This document shows positions 1 through 12,310 of a DNA stretch of 64,000 bases, one piece after another. The stretch is from Megaleporinus macrocephalus. Its lineage: Eukaryota > Chordata > Actinopteri > Characiformes > Anostomidae. The position numbers and the translations under genes are program-made. The number at the start of each line of letters is the position of its first letter. The stretch's first letter is position 1. Location: assembly GCA_021613375.1 (NCBI GenBank), contig CM038708.1, positions 26,500,018-26,564,017 on the forward strand, given 5' to 3'. Below the pieces are notes generated by a model. The model had not been told where the DNA came from, searched no databases, and saw only the letters and a list, made by a program, of their open reading frames with translations.

Positions 1-3000
1 CAATTCAGTGAGCATGAACGTCTAAGTAACACTTTCTGTTGGTCTGATAAAAAACAAACTTGCGTTTCTTAAGCTAAATGCCTTCTAGTTGTCTTTTTAC
101 CGCTGACTATTACAACAACAACAAGCCATTTGGAGCCAAGTGTATATAGTAAACAAAAAGTAGGTTTAAGGAACAACATATTTATGGAGTATAGTAAACA
201 AGGTATCCTTGCTTGTTCACCAGTTTGTTTCTGTTGTAGCGATTAATCTGATATTTGGGTATCATGAAGGGATATCCAGTGAACACAGAGTAAGAAAACC
301 AATGGATATGGAATAGGGGTAGCCTCCTCAGAAAAGCTTCTGAGCTAACACAGCTAATAAGTTACATGTTGGATGCTGATGTGGCTCCAGAAAATGCAAA
401 GTCCCTTCATCTCTATTTCAATTCTGGTCCATCTAGAAGAAACATACAAGTTCAGTATTAAACTTCATCACTTTAGACGTCTTTCCAGTGGTGGAAGCAG
501 CACCAATGCTAACTCTTGTTTTGCTTTTGCTTATAGCACCTCCTTTGTTTTCTGCTAAACATGGATTCTTGCCAAGAGCAGGCAGCGACCATCATAACAG
601 TTACTTAACAAGACCTTCAGCCATTGTGTTTACTCTTCCTTTCATTGGCTATTGGTCCTCAAATGATCTAACCAGAAGCAGAACCTTCACCATGATTGAA
701 AGGGATTAGACCATGCAGTTGAAGCAGTGCTATTTTTCACTGATTTGACTCGACACTACAGCAACTGATTACTGTCTCTTCAGGTTCAAAGTTGTATTAT
801 AAGACAGGATGGGCCAGGACTAGCTGGTTAGCATGCTAACTTCGGTAGATAGCACTACACGGTCATTTGTAGACATTCTGTTGATAATTTTAGTTGATTT
901 TGGAATCTTTAAAGACAAAAATCTTGTGATTCTGTCAGCGTGTGTTCATTTCATCACTATTCGTACACGTTGTCTGAAAGCTACGGACAAAATGAGGCAG
1001 TACCGAAATCATGGGGCAGTGTAGCCGATAGCTCAAGTGAGACGTTCGTCAACGTTTTCTCATATGTAATATAAGCAAAAAGCACAACGGCCTCACAGAC
1101 CACCAACTTCCACACCCCTTGTGTAGTAGGCAGATTGTTACAATCTTCTCCAACTGCCGCCATGCTTGGCATTGTCAGAAACTTTGGACTCTAGACTGTC
1201 CTCTAGTGGATGTATTGCTTAACAAAGTAAAGGATGCATGAAGGCATGTAGACAGTTGCAGTGTCTTAAAAAGACATTTATTTCCATACGTCACGGGAGC
1301 CTTAACGTTTTTGCATGTCAGTCAAATGCCTCTTATTCGTCAGTGTAGGCTGAACATAAAAAACTATAGAGATGTTCAACAGAAATTATTATTTAATCAT
1401 CCGAAAATGTTATTTAAATTGCTCCAAATTAAATTTATGGATTCTGCATAGACGGCAACTGATGGCTCTGGGAAACAGTTGAATGGGACCACCAGTGTAT
1501 TTTATTTAAAACATTCTACATTAACTGCTTATTCAAAGCGCGTCAGATTGTAGAAAACAGTAAACTGAACAGCAGTTCTCCCTTATTGATATTTCTATGA
1601 ACATTCCCATAGATTCCACAGCTTGCACAACACTGCAGTGTTTGGGCAGTTTGGGAAGTGCTGATTTAGCCCTATAGCCTCCATGAGGACAGTTCTGTAG
1701 AATAATAAGCAATGTTGTCAGATGTCACGATGCTGCAATGACTGGCTGTCAATATGCCAGTAACATAACATCTCGTACACTGAGGAGCAGTTTATTGGCT
1801 GAACCCACAGCTGAAGGGGAGGGTAAGCCGGTGTGTAGATGTGACAAACAGAGAAAAAGACTTATGAAAAGCTGCCACTGAACAAAGCGAGGTAGAGCAA
1901 ATTAGAAAGAGGCAGGAAACTGCAGATGTGTGCCAACATTTATATGATAAGAAGGTTTATCAAGATAGCGCAGGCAGTGTTTAACAATGAGGCTATAGCA
2001 GCATATAAGATCAGAGGAACCATAGGAGGTTCTGCTGTCTGCACACTCTCCCTGAGGCATCAGATCTCGGGAAAAGGCAAATATTTTCAGGGTAAACACA
2101 AGTGACTAGCTCTCACATTGCTCTTTTTCAGCTCGAGAAAATTCAGCTCCTTTATATGCTGAGGCCGCAGAGCCATTTGCTTGGGAAAAATCTCCCAGAC
2201 AGGAAAGCTAGGTGAAAGACATTTCAAAACCATTCGGTTTTTATCCGGCTTTATGCAGTGCTGATATGCATTTTACTCTACCTTTGATCAACGGGCGAGA
2301 TGACGCCGGGAGAGAAGAACATTTGTATCAATTACTGAGGGATAGTCAGCTGGATGGCAGCGGCTGACAGTTTACGAATTAGCACTAATTATCTCTCTAA
2401 AGTGACATGACTCATCTTTGCTGCTTTGCTTTTACAACTTTGCTGTAATGTAGAGTTTATAATGTGTGCATCTTTTCATATTTAGCAGGAAATCTACAAG
2501 CTAATGGACATTTTTCATTGCTGTCAACGCGGTGAAGCAGCTTCTACCAAATATGATCAGTTAGGGACACAACAATCTAGATTTTCTGGGCTGATAGGTA
2601 TCACCGTGCTGCGGTTCATAAAGCATATCATTTTAAACATTTCACAGTACATTGCATGTCCAAGTGAACTGAGTGTAGAACCCTATTCAAGCTGGATTAG
2701 TTTTTCCAGAGGAGGTTCGCTAATGTCATTTGTAAGGGATTTGACTGGTCAATTCATACCGAATCAATTTTGGCAAATGACCTCAGACAGCCCAGCTCGA
2801 AACGTCATAGCCTAGACGTTCACTTCGGCACTGAGAATATAATTACACAGATCCAAACAAACAAAAATGTACTTCCAGTTAATACCAGATAGAATAGCAT
2901 AGGGCTAATGAAGTCCATTTAACTTAATAAAAAACGCCCAACAGGCCAGACATTATTCTGCCCTGCGTGAGGTGCCTTCATATATTTAATCTTATTCTCC

Positions 3001-3321
3001 TGCTAATTAGTCCATCACCAAAAAAGTATTAGATTACATTTGTCCTGTTTTGAGCTTAAGTATAAGGGAACTGTGCCAGGAGCTCCATTCTTGCAGTTAG
3101 CCTCGTCCCCCGATGCCATTGTCTATTATCAGGACTTCTTATGACATTACTGCGGGGTTAGAATTATCACTTAGCGGACATATCACTTAAACTATGGACA
3201 TGGCAGGCTGAGTAAAGATCATTAACCTCATTGGTAATCACTTACATCACTGTATCACTTACGTTTTCACAACATTTACACCAAGAATGATAGTCAATTT
3301 AAAATATTTCAGATATAAAAC
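1..3321. other. Intergenic, no gene recognised
   Basis: AT-rich, mostly single-copy sequence with no open frame above about 100 codons and no protein I recognise. The stretch around 2100-2500 is non-repetitive and compositionally balanced, like a conserved noncoding block, but that is only an impression. Confidence 0.6.
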
Positions 3322-3509
3322 AGACAAATGATAATGATTTGTGACCTTAGCTAATGTTACTAGCTTAGTCCTTTATTATGTCTGGTACAGCTTGAAAACA
3401 ACAGATATCAGTATGTTGTATTCTGCTGTATTCAGCTTTTTCAAACTAAAAGAGACAACACAAAAAGATTGGGCTAGTAACATTAGCTGAGGTCAATTAG
3501 CATTTGTTT
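3322..3509. mobile_element. Foldback/MITE-like element with long imperfect hairpin
   Basis: Arms 3342-3364 (TGACCTTAGCTAATGTTACT onward) and 3473-3495 are inverted copies matching at 22 of 23 positions. Weaker pairing continues both outward (acaaatg..taat) and inward, so most of the 190 bp can fold on itself. There is no coding capacity. The family is unknown and the ends are approximate. Confidence 0.5.
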
Positions 3510-3956
3510 CTTTAGCTTAAAAAATGTAGCTGGAAAATACTGAATATAATTAGTTGGATGACACCAAACAACAAGCTTTACTGCATTAATTACACTAATT
3601 CTATTTTCAATGTGCTGTAGCTGCGTTTTGAACTATCAGCTATTTAATTCTATGCCATGATGAATGGTGTGGTGCGTCATGACCAATGTCTGAAAAATCC
3701 TAGCTGCCAATAGTAGCTGTCCTTTGTGATATTCTATTGCAGGCAATTTTTTTCCTGAAACCAGATCTTTAGAGACGACTGTCCACATGAATGTTTGCAA
3801 GTGATTAGATGGGATTACTGGTGATGTCTTTTTCCCCAGTGTACCTAGAAGGAGCATTTGGAACGAGCATGAGCATTTGGGGGGAAATTACCATTCTTTT
3901 TCTCAACTGCTGACATCGTACAACACAGTTTATACAACTTATACATGTATCAGTAT

Positions 3957-4337
3957 TAGTGTTGCACCGATTCCAATACTGGCACTTACACACAGTATCG
4001 GTATCACCAATAGAGAGCGCTGATACCATGAAGCTTATTGACTAAATGGCCTCTGCATTGTGGCAGTTTTTTTTTATAGCTCTGAAACTTTTAAATGTGC
4101 AGTTACTCAACCAGTACTTGGTGTTCTTTCAAGGTTATTATATCATATTCAGGATAAGACATAAAAAAAAACATATAAAAAGTGGAACACTATAAATATC
4201 AGGATTTATAGCCATATATCGAGCATTTAAGTCGGTATTGACTTAAGTTGGTATAAGAGTTGGTATAGGTACTCGGTATCGGCAGATACCTCAAAAGCTG
4301 GTATCGGTAAGGAAAAAGTGATATCGGTGCATGCATA
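3957..4337. mobile_element. Non-autonomous hAT-like element fragment
   Basis: The left end reads TAGTGTTGCACCGATTCC and the right end, reverse-complemented, TATGCATGCACCGATATC. Both are followed by GTATCGG-rich inner sequence (cagtatcggtatc; ggtatcggcagatacc). This TGCACCGAT terminus is typical of fish hAT-type MITEs. No clear 8-bp target duplication is visible and there is no transposase. Confidence 0.55.
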
Positions 4338-5660
4338 AAACCAAAATGAGGCACTACATTATGAATATTAATAGCTGACTGTACTGTTTTTATTGTACTA
4401 ACCAGAACACTAACAATAAAATAATCATTGTTGGCAAATTCAAATTTGGCCATGCTCTATCATACACAGCTAATCATGACATCACAGTATGTCAAGTCAG
4501 ACTACACCTAGCAAGTTTTATATACTGCAGACCTGCAGCGCTGTGTACACTGAACACTACCTCACACGTCGCCCATTTTGATATGTTGCAGCATTCCTGC
4601 TAACATTTTCTATAAGCCTTTGAAACGATGAACTGACACCTGCGAACGCACCCTTCCGCCAAATCCACATTCATCCAGATTAGCTCTCTGCAGCAACAGA
4701 TGCTGCAGCGCACGCTAAACCAGCCATGCTGAATTCCTATAATTAATCTCCTATTACTTTCCATAGCTCTCCATCATGTCAGTTATCACACTAAAATATC
4801 ATCCCTCAAGGAGACGGTGTAGGCAGGGATGTACATAAGCTCCTAGGCTGAAATATACAAGAAGTGGGTAATGCTAAGAGCATGGGATTGCTTTAAGACT
4901 ATTCTAGCCTATTTCTTTATGAAGAAATAGATGACAGCGTATTTGTGCAACATCTTGTGTAAATAGTGAACCAGGTCAGAGTGATGGGCATGTTACGACG
5001 TATAAATTCATACCAACACATGCTGCGGATACTGCAATATATTTTGCCCACCAAAACAAAAATAAACCATGTGCCTCTTACACAAGGCACTGAAAATAGC
5101 AGCCTCATTGCAATCCAGAAATGAGTACATTAGTCATTGGGGTGCTTTCTCATGAATTAGCACAACTATCACACATCCATATACAGATGTTTGACCTTCT
5201 GCAGCTTTCCTGGTGTTCCTGGTAACTGGAAGTGGATTAAACAACTTGCACTTCACATATTACAGTCTCTGTAAGAGCTATAACACTTTAATGTAATCCC
5301 ATGTATTTGGATGCCTGAAAAATGACTGTATTTCCCAGCACAGCTGTAAAGGTTCCTTCCAACATGCAGGCCATTACAGATTAGCCGTCTGATTACTCGA
5401 CTCAAATTGTGATGCAAAGAACGTTGTGCTCGACATGCAGTTAATTTGCTTCTCTCTGTGTTTTCCTGTGTGTGCTTGCACAATTTTCTTTTCTCCCCAG
5501 ATGTACTTGATCAGTCGAGGCATATTTGACGTCCGAAGCATGCCACGAGGCTAATGTAGTCAGAGCATGTAATAGAATCTTACAGCTAGTTAGTACCATG
5601 CATTCAAACTGAGCTGGGTTGTTACATTATTTCAAGCAGACTCACTTATGTGGTTTCTTA
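4338..5660. other. Intergenic, no gene recognised
   Basis: No coding region, repeat or RNA gene recognised. At 5661-5760 a short CTAGGGTTGGGTATCAG segment resembles a hAT terminus but has no partner, so it is left unassigned. Confidence 0.5.
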
Positions 5661-5789
5661 CTAGGGTTGGGTATCAGTTCCCATCTGGATTCAGATTCTT
5701 AGATTCTGCTTATCAATTCAAGTTTATGTATATAAAAATTATAATAAAAATTGGTAAAATGTTCGATCCAAAAAAAAAAATAAATAAAT

Positions 5790-6830
5790 AAACAAAGTTG
5801 GGGCAGGGCAACGTCCACCATTGTGTAGCATCTACTCTTTCCAACATTATGTTGATTTCTGGAGTTTTGGGAGACGAATGTTCCCATTATTGTCTGATTC
5901 TAGCTGCTTAGCATTCCTGGGTCTTCTTTGTCAGGGTTTTCGTTTCACGATGCGCCAAATGTGTTATTGCTGAAAGGTCTGGACTGCAGACAGGTCAGTT
6001 CATCACCTGGACTCTTCCTCTGTAAAGCCATGCTGTCGTGATGGATGCAGTACGTGGTTTAAGATAGTCTTGATAAAATATAGGCCTTTCCTGAAAGAGA
6101 CGCTGTCTGGATGGGAGCACATGTTCTAAAACCTCTATATACTGTTCAGTATTGATAGTGATTTCCAGATGTGTAAGCGACCAATGCCTCAGGCACTAAT
6201 GCAGCCCCATACAGTCAGAGATGCAGGCTTTTGAACAGTGCGCTGTGAACAAGCTGGATGGTCCCTCTCCTCTTGGGTCTGCAAGACATGGCATCCGTGG
6301 TTTCCAAAAAGAGTCTCAAATTTCGATTGATCTGACCACAGAACAGTTTTCCATTTTGCCTCAGTCCATCTTAAATGCTCTTTGGCTAAAGAAGATGGTA
6401 GCGTTTCTGGCTTGCATTTGTGGATTGTGTGGTGAACTAACGGACAGTGATTTATAGAAGTGTTCCTAAGCTCAGGCAGTGATGTCCAGTACAGAATCAC
6501 GCATGTTTTTAATGCAGTGCCGTCTGAGGACTCGAAGATCAGGGGCATCCAATATTGACCATCGGCCTTATCCCTTGCCCGCAGGGATTTTACCAGATTC
6601 TCTGAATCGTTGGATAATTAATTTCTCCTGTGGATGGAGGGATATTCAAAGTCTTCACAATATTACAAAGAGCAGACATTTTTCTTAAATTGCTCCACAA
6701 TTTTTACACACAGTGGTTCTGGGTATTTATTTTGGTCTGTATACAGTGCATTAAATCTATGGTTGCATTATTAACAGTGACAGCCAATGTGATAACTTCT
6801 TGCCAAGTGTGCATTTTTTCAATTACCTTA
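5790..6830 (-). pseudogene. Tc1-like transposase relic 1
   Basis: The minus strand encodes, in broken frames, a Tc1/mariner DDE transposase. The N-terminal part lies near 6500-6700 ([18 protein letters not shown]). It is followed by [20 protein letters not shown] with first catalytic Asp, [22 protein letters not shown], then QDYLKPRTASITTAWL with the second Asp, then PVCSPDLSAITHL. The usual PIEN of the third acidic site reads AITH, so the catalytic Glu is lost, and an in-frame TGA replaces the Trp before it. Frameshifts and stops make it inactive. Flanking inverted repeats were not resolved. Confidence 0.85.
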
Positions 6831-6839
6831 GGTTTGTAG

Positions 6840-8133
6840 ACTGTTAAATTTTCCCCCCTCACTGATATAGCGTGATGTGATGATCAGGTAAAGATCTTGA
6901 GAAATGTTTTTCCATCAGTCATTTGTCACGGCAACTTTGCTAAGAGTACTTAGCTCAGATATTTTAACTCTGACTACCTAAACAACGATAACTCAACAAC
7001 TGAGAAAGGATGTAGCTTTTTTCTTTCTTTCTTTACATTAGACTCCAGGTAAGGTGCAACAAGAAAGGTGTGTCACAGGATGACTGTATTAGATGTGTTA
7101 GTGTTGTCTTTTGTAGCTGGCTGATGCAGTACACTTTTTTCACTGGTAGATAACGTCTGTGTATTTGAACTGAGTAAATGCGTTTGTAAGAAGCGAAAAG
7201 CAGAAACAAAAAAACTTAATTGGTACCTGTTTCTTGGAATTTTGGATCAGGTTTCTGAACTGGGTTTTAATACTCAACCCTATTTGTGATGTAAAGTGGT
7301 GTGGTGGTGGACATGCAAAGTCATGGTAAACACTTCCCCTACAAACACTCTTCCTAACATGGGAATACCAAGCAGCCATAAGGTGGGACTAGTGACAGAA
7401 CAAATGTCTCTCTAGACTTAGGACTGAGAACACCAGATGTTTATTTTACTTAGAAAGGTGTAAATAAAGCACATTGACTCATGCTAGTTGCCTGTGAGTG
7501 TTTGTAAGCCTATGTTGGGTTTCCCAGCCAGTGTGCAAAATGGACAAATGTGCAATGGATGGCTAAAAACCGCAGTAAAAGTCATCTTGAATTTCTTAAT
7601 TTTGCCTTTTGCCCATTTTTATAAACAACAGTATTTCATACTGATACACCAATACAGGAATTGCAGGTTGATGCCAAAATATTTTCCATGCACATACCTG
7701 CCGATGTCACCAAATAAACACTTATTAAATGAGAGAAATAGAACTATAATTATTACCACTATAGAAAAATGGAAAATTAATTCCTATAGGGTTGCACAGC
7801 AGCCAGAGTTAATCCCAGCACCATCACCTAAAAGACTAAGCAAGCTCCAGTCTTACACCAACTTCAGCCAAAGTTTCTATTTCGGCAGGTTTTCATGTTT
7901 TGTTCCTTTCCTGTGGCCACCCCGGCATCCTCTCATTAACTGTTGTGGATACTCGAATACCAACGTTAGTATGAATTGTATGAGATGACTTAACAACTTG
8001 ACAGATTTTATTTTTAGAAAGTGTACTGCATGAACATTCCTGGTAGTGCAGCTGTTGGCAGTTAAAACATTCCTTGTATACCACACAGACTCAGACTCTA
8101 TTATGCAAAAGTGGAAAAGGCCACTGCAGACAC
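6840..8133. other. Intergenic, no gene recognised
   Basis: A 166-codon open frame at 7488-7988 (+) has no recognisable domain and ordinary AT-rich composition. I regard it as chance. Nothing else was found. Confidence 0.5.
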
Positions 8134-8310
8134 ATACGCACTGGGGATGCACCAATCCGATATTAAGATCAGATAACTCAATATTACAAAATGAGATGGA
8201 CCGGTATCTGATAATTAGGCCGATCCATAGGGCAATACATTCACTTTAATTTATTTGCGACGTGTACTAAGCCTATACATATGACGTAAAACGCAAACAG
8301 GAACAACAAC

Positions 8311-9530
8311 ATGGAGCGAGCCAAAGAGTCAGCTGCATGGAGGCATTTCACACTTGCTATGGCAACAAGTTTGATAGCAACATGCGATACCTGCACAACA
8401 AATGTTGCCAGGGTTGGTGGTAGCACTGCCAAATGCAATACAACAAATGTAATTAAGCACTTCCAAAAGTACAGCGCTAAACAGTACGTTACAGTCGAAC
8501 AAACAAAAAGAAGAGGGAAACAAAACGACAAAACGGTTGACTTTGGAGGACACACTGCAAAGACGACAGCGTGAAAGAAACAAAAATAACAAAGAACATT
8601 CTGGAATGTATTGTTTCAGATGCGCAACCAGTGTTGGTGGTTGAAGATGAAGGGTGTGTCTGAAATCACCTACTTGAACAGTACGTACTCAGTTGGAGCT
8701 AGTGCGCACTGCCTGCTCGTTAAAGCAGTACGCTCTTTCAATGTGCGAGTGTTTGGTATCCACACAACGTGAAACGCACTACGTCCACCATCTTACCAGC
8801 GTCCTGTGTCCTGTAGGTGCTGTTTGTGACACTGTTCTGCGTGTTTGTCTGAATATGTATTCACACGGTGCCTAGCTGTAGCTCCTAGAAGACAAACGGG
8901 AGAAATTGATCATTGTTTACCTCAGAAGTAGCACTAGCTTCTGTAGCAGGAGTTCACCAGCCGTAGTTACGTACACACAGCCGACGTATCGCGTTTCACC
9001 AAGCTTTTTTCTCCGCTTTGAATTCCTTTGCGGCTCCAATGGAATCATGGGATAGGACAGTGTGCTGAGGCTGCATACTTAAAAATGTCGGCCGGTGCAG
9101 TACGTCATCCGAGGACTTTTCGCATACTGCTCAACGAACACTACCTATTGGGACTCCCTAGTCATCCTCGCTTACTGCTTATGCGTACTGTTCAGTATGG
9201 AGGTACGCGATTCGGACACACTTGAAGGCTTCTGTTGTCTGCTTGAATGCATGGAACCACGTTATAGTTTCCAGTCATGATACCGCTCTGCTAGAACTGT
9301 ATAACAAGGCATGTGGACACATCACAGCAATTGAAAGATGTCAAAGTAATATGTTTCACCACAGATCTCTGGAGCTCAGACATGTGTCCCACGTCACTTT
9401 TATGCTCAACTGTCTGCTGGTTAGACACAAGTTACACGTGATTCCCTTGACCAACGTCATTCTGAGGGACAATGCCAGCAACATGAAAGTAGACTGTTTG
9501 AAGACTGTTAGTATTGTTAGTATTGTTTGA
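8311..9530 (+). pseudogene. hAT transposase remnant (BED finger plus body fragment), interrupted
   Basis: From an ATG at 8311 the frame reads ERAKESAAWRHF..CDTC..NTTNVIKHFQKYSAKQY, a BED zinc finger in which the last His is replaced by Ser. The frame then breaks. ILECIVSDAQPVLVVEDE runs up to the nested insertion at 8654, and the sequence resumes at 9223 with GFCCLLECMEPRYSF. A shifted frame further on has VILRDNASNMK, the transposase core motif around a catalytic Asp. Stops, frameshifts and the insertion make it non-functional. Most of the C-terminal dimerisation region is absent. Confidence 0.8.
8654..9222. mobile_element. Nested non-autonomous DNA transposon inside the hAT transposase
   Basis: This 569-bp insert has ends GTGTGTCTGAA and, reverse-complemented, AGTGTGTCCGAA, with further similarity inward (TACTTGAACAGTACG versus TACTGAACAGTACG). 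It is flanked by TGAAGG at 8648-8653 and 9223-9228. Removing the insert and one copy of TGAAGG reconnects the hAT reading frame through VEDE/GF, which dates it as younger than the host element. No coding region. The superfamily is not certain. Confidence 0.8.
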
Positions 9531-10076
9531 ACTAAATACTTACGAACAGGTGGATTTGAAAAAGTTATTTAAGCTACTACTGTTTGTCTCATTGTCAGCA
9601 GCTACACTTTATGTTGAACTGCACTAGGTGTTTGTCTGTTTGCAGTGTTTGATTACTGATTGTATTGTACCGAGGTATTCGTTTAATTTCAGGTTCTTCC
9701 GCTGCTAGACTTTATTTTGAAATACTGTTTAAACTACATATTTAAATTGCTTACTGTTTGTGTAACTACTTTAGTTTCAGTTACTACATTTAATTCCTTT
9801 TTAAGTTTGCCACGGTCCTGCACAACTGTTTATTATTATACTGACAAATAAATAGCAGTTCAGTGCATTTATATCGACGTGTTAATTATATTTTGTTTTA
9901 CAAACTTAGTAATGTTGAAGTCAATCCGGGTGCCTTAAGTCTTTCCCACATGATACAGTATACGGTTTATGAATTCAACAATGGGATCAGATCGGTATCG
10001 GGTACGAACCAATATGCAAAGTATATGTTTCGTATCGGAACTGAAAAAACTGGATTGGTGCATCCCTAATACGCAC

Positions 10077-11186
10077 GCCCACATATACACGAACATGCAC
10101 ACACCCTACCAAGCACACACACACACACGCTCTTAGTGAAAGTTTGCATTTCTAAATACAACATCATGCGAAACCCATCAGCAAACAACTGCCACTCAGT
10201 CACTCCATCTCCCCCAGAAAAGCCCAGAGCCCTTGAATTAAGTCAATCATTTAGTCGTAACAAATTAATTAAAAGAATAATTAAATCATTAACACATTAA
10301 ATATAGCAATTAGAAATCATGTCTTACATGAGTGAATCTGAGTGGATTTGATGAGGGAGAGCGGAGAGAGCGATGGAGTGTGCCAACCCAACACAGAGTT
10401 GACTTTTTTTTTGGGAGATGCCAAGCGAGGACTGGTGCAAGGACTTTTCTCCATAATCACACACACTCTCCCTCTCTCTATCTCTTTTTAGCTCCCCAGC
10501 TCTCACATTGTGACACCGAGGCCAATAATTTCTGGAAGGAATTATCTATAATTATCTCAAACATTATGTGTCTTGAATATCAAATGATGATGAACCTTGT
10601 CCACCTCTTCTGAAGATTCAGTCGTGAAGCCTCTTTCTTTAATTAATCAGTAAATAGTCTCCGTTTCACTCGGTTCTGCAGTGATGTCTGGATTAGGTGC
10701 AATTTCACTGTGGATTTGCGGAGAGTAAGTATGACTGGCTGCAGGTACCGTGACCAATCGAGAAGAAGCAGCGATGACTCACGGTGGTTAAATCCCACCT
10801 TGTCGTGTCTTTGCAGTTATTTGATTCGCTGCATGAAAATGACTGACTTGGATATTAAATACATTCCCTTTTGCCTAAAAAATGGAACACTAATTCTGTG
10901 GTGCTGCTGTATGGCCACATAATGCTACTCCATGAAACTGAAGCTAATCCATAAACGACACTCTGATTGTGACTCTACTTCTAATCTGATCTATTCAGCT
11001 GTGTGTTCTCTGATGCTGGTTCTCCGAGGCGGGTACCTAAAGTACCCTGAATGTACTTCATTTAAACATGTACATGCCTTCCAAATGAATGGAAATGTCA
11101 TGATGACTCAATATTCCATGTCTTCACAGCATTTGGAAACCTAAGCTTGTGTAAGCGTTACATGATGACAACATTACTCATAATAC
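10077..11186. other. Intergenic, no gene recognised
   Basis: A short CA run lies near 10113-10130. The stretch about 10150-10700 is single-copy, includes a GA/CT-rich part near 10350-10490 and shows no coding signature. Confidence 0.5.
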
Positions 11187-11256
11187 ACTGACATGTCATC
11201 GCTGTCCAATGAAAAATGGTTACTGACATGTCATCGCTGTCCAATGAAAAATGGTT
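11187..11256. repeat. Exact 35-bp tandem duplication at MITE end
   Basis: Two identical head-to-tail 35-bp copies (11187-11221 and 11222-11256) begin ACTGACATGTCATCGCTGTC. The second copy forms the left terminal repeat of the adjacent MITE, so the duplication arose at or after its insertion. Confidence 0.95.
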
Positions 11257-11476
11257 ATCTCCATTTTTGTTGATTTTAAGTTTTCTACATCATTTGAACC
11301 AATGGGCATTTACATTGTGTGAAAATTTCATGATGAATGGACCAACAGAAGTGCTCCAAAACAGCTTGGTAAAATTCTGGTTCCATTGACTTACATTAAA
11401 AGTAAAGTATGTTTTTGGTCTCTCCTGTAAAGTTGCAATTTTTGAGATACTTGTTTTTCATTGGACAGCGACGATT
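11222..11476 (+). mobile_element. MITE copy A (TIR CATCGCTGTCCAATGAAAAA)
   Basis: The left inverted repeat CATCGCTGTCCAATGAAAAA near 11232 pairs with GTTTTTCATTGGACAGCGAC at about 11452-11471; similarity continues to TATCTC. The internal part, including ACATTGTGTGAAAATTTCAT and AAAAGTAAAGTATGTTTT, recurs in inverse orientation at 31423-31645, showing a dispersed family. It has no coding capacity. Confidence 0.75.
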
Positions 11477-11970
11477 TATTACATGCATAATTCAACTTGC
11501 TAGATGTTGGTTTAATTTCAATGTTACAGCACTTGGCACATGGAGAAAGCCTACACTGCTTTGCAACACTTTTCGCTATATCAAGTTTTACACAGTGTTG
11601 GTTATAACTTGCAGACATTGGTTTACAAATTAAATAGACTCTAGTTATTAACTGTTTAAATGGGTTTAACTGACTGATTCATTGGTCATTTCTCAACAGT
11701 CCAACACACTTTCAAATCTTGCAGAGGTTTAGGCAATGCTGCCTTTTCAACATAAAGCTGTCTGCAGTTACGATTATGGATATTAATTGTACAGTATAGC
11801 AAAAATATTGAATATTTTACTATTAATATAGCATGTAGTTAGAAACAGCTCACATGTTATGTTATTGTGCTTAAGTTTGTCAAAACACAATACATTTTCC
11901 ACTGTTTTCTTAGTCTTTTCTTTTTCCACAGTACACTCTTTTTTCTCTGTTCCAGCTGATTAGATGTATA
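11477..11970. other. Intergenic, no gene recognised
   Basis: AT-rich single-copy sequence without coding signature. Confidence 0.5.
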
Positions 11971-12310
11971 TATACACTACCGCTCAAAAGTTTGGGATCA
12001 CAGTGAAATGTTCTTGTTTTAATGGAGTATCTTCCTTCCTTAACACAACAATAGACTGACGGGTCTCTAAAGAAAGTTGTTTCTTTCTGGTCATTTTGAG
12101 CCGGTCAGCAAGCCATCAACTGCTGATGCTTCAGATACTAAACTAACCTAAAATGTTGTTCTCCCTTTTATATTCACTTATTAGTAGAATGTTTTTCAGC
12201 TGTGCATCACAATTGAGCAAGAGTGTCCTAACAACCAATTAGTCCAATAACATCCTTAACTTGGATTGGCGGCCGTACCAGAAGATTTAGACTAAGGACT
12301 GAGAATTGCT
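11971..12310. mobile_element. Tc1-like element terminal fragment
   Basis: The segment starts TACACTACCGCTCAAAAGTT then TGGGATCAC, the common outer end of a Tc1/mariner family in fish. It continues through CTGATGCTTCAGATACT and CAGCTGTGCATCACAATTG, which belong to the same repeat as I remember it. The transposase part is missing, so this is a solo end or deletion derivative. Confidence 0.7.

Larger units (their letters stand above)
8142..10068 (+). mobile_element. Decayed hAT transposon with perfect 8-bp target duplication
   Basis: The left end TGGGGATGCACCAATCCG and the reverse complement of the right end TAGGGATGCACCAATCCA are inverted repeats. The flanks carry an identical 8-bp target duplication, ATACGCAC, at 8134-8141 and 10069-10076, the length expected for hAT insertion. 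Inside is a broken transposase with an N-terminal BED-type finger. At 8654-9222 a second element is inserted into the transposase. The host-flanking duplication is intact, suggesting the insertion is not extremely old. Confidence 0.9.

Noticed and set aside
7488..7988. 166-codon open frame on the plus strand
   Set aside because: No recognised motif and composition like surrounding DNA; consistent with chance.
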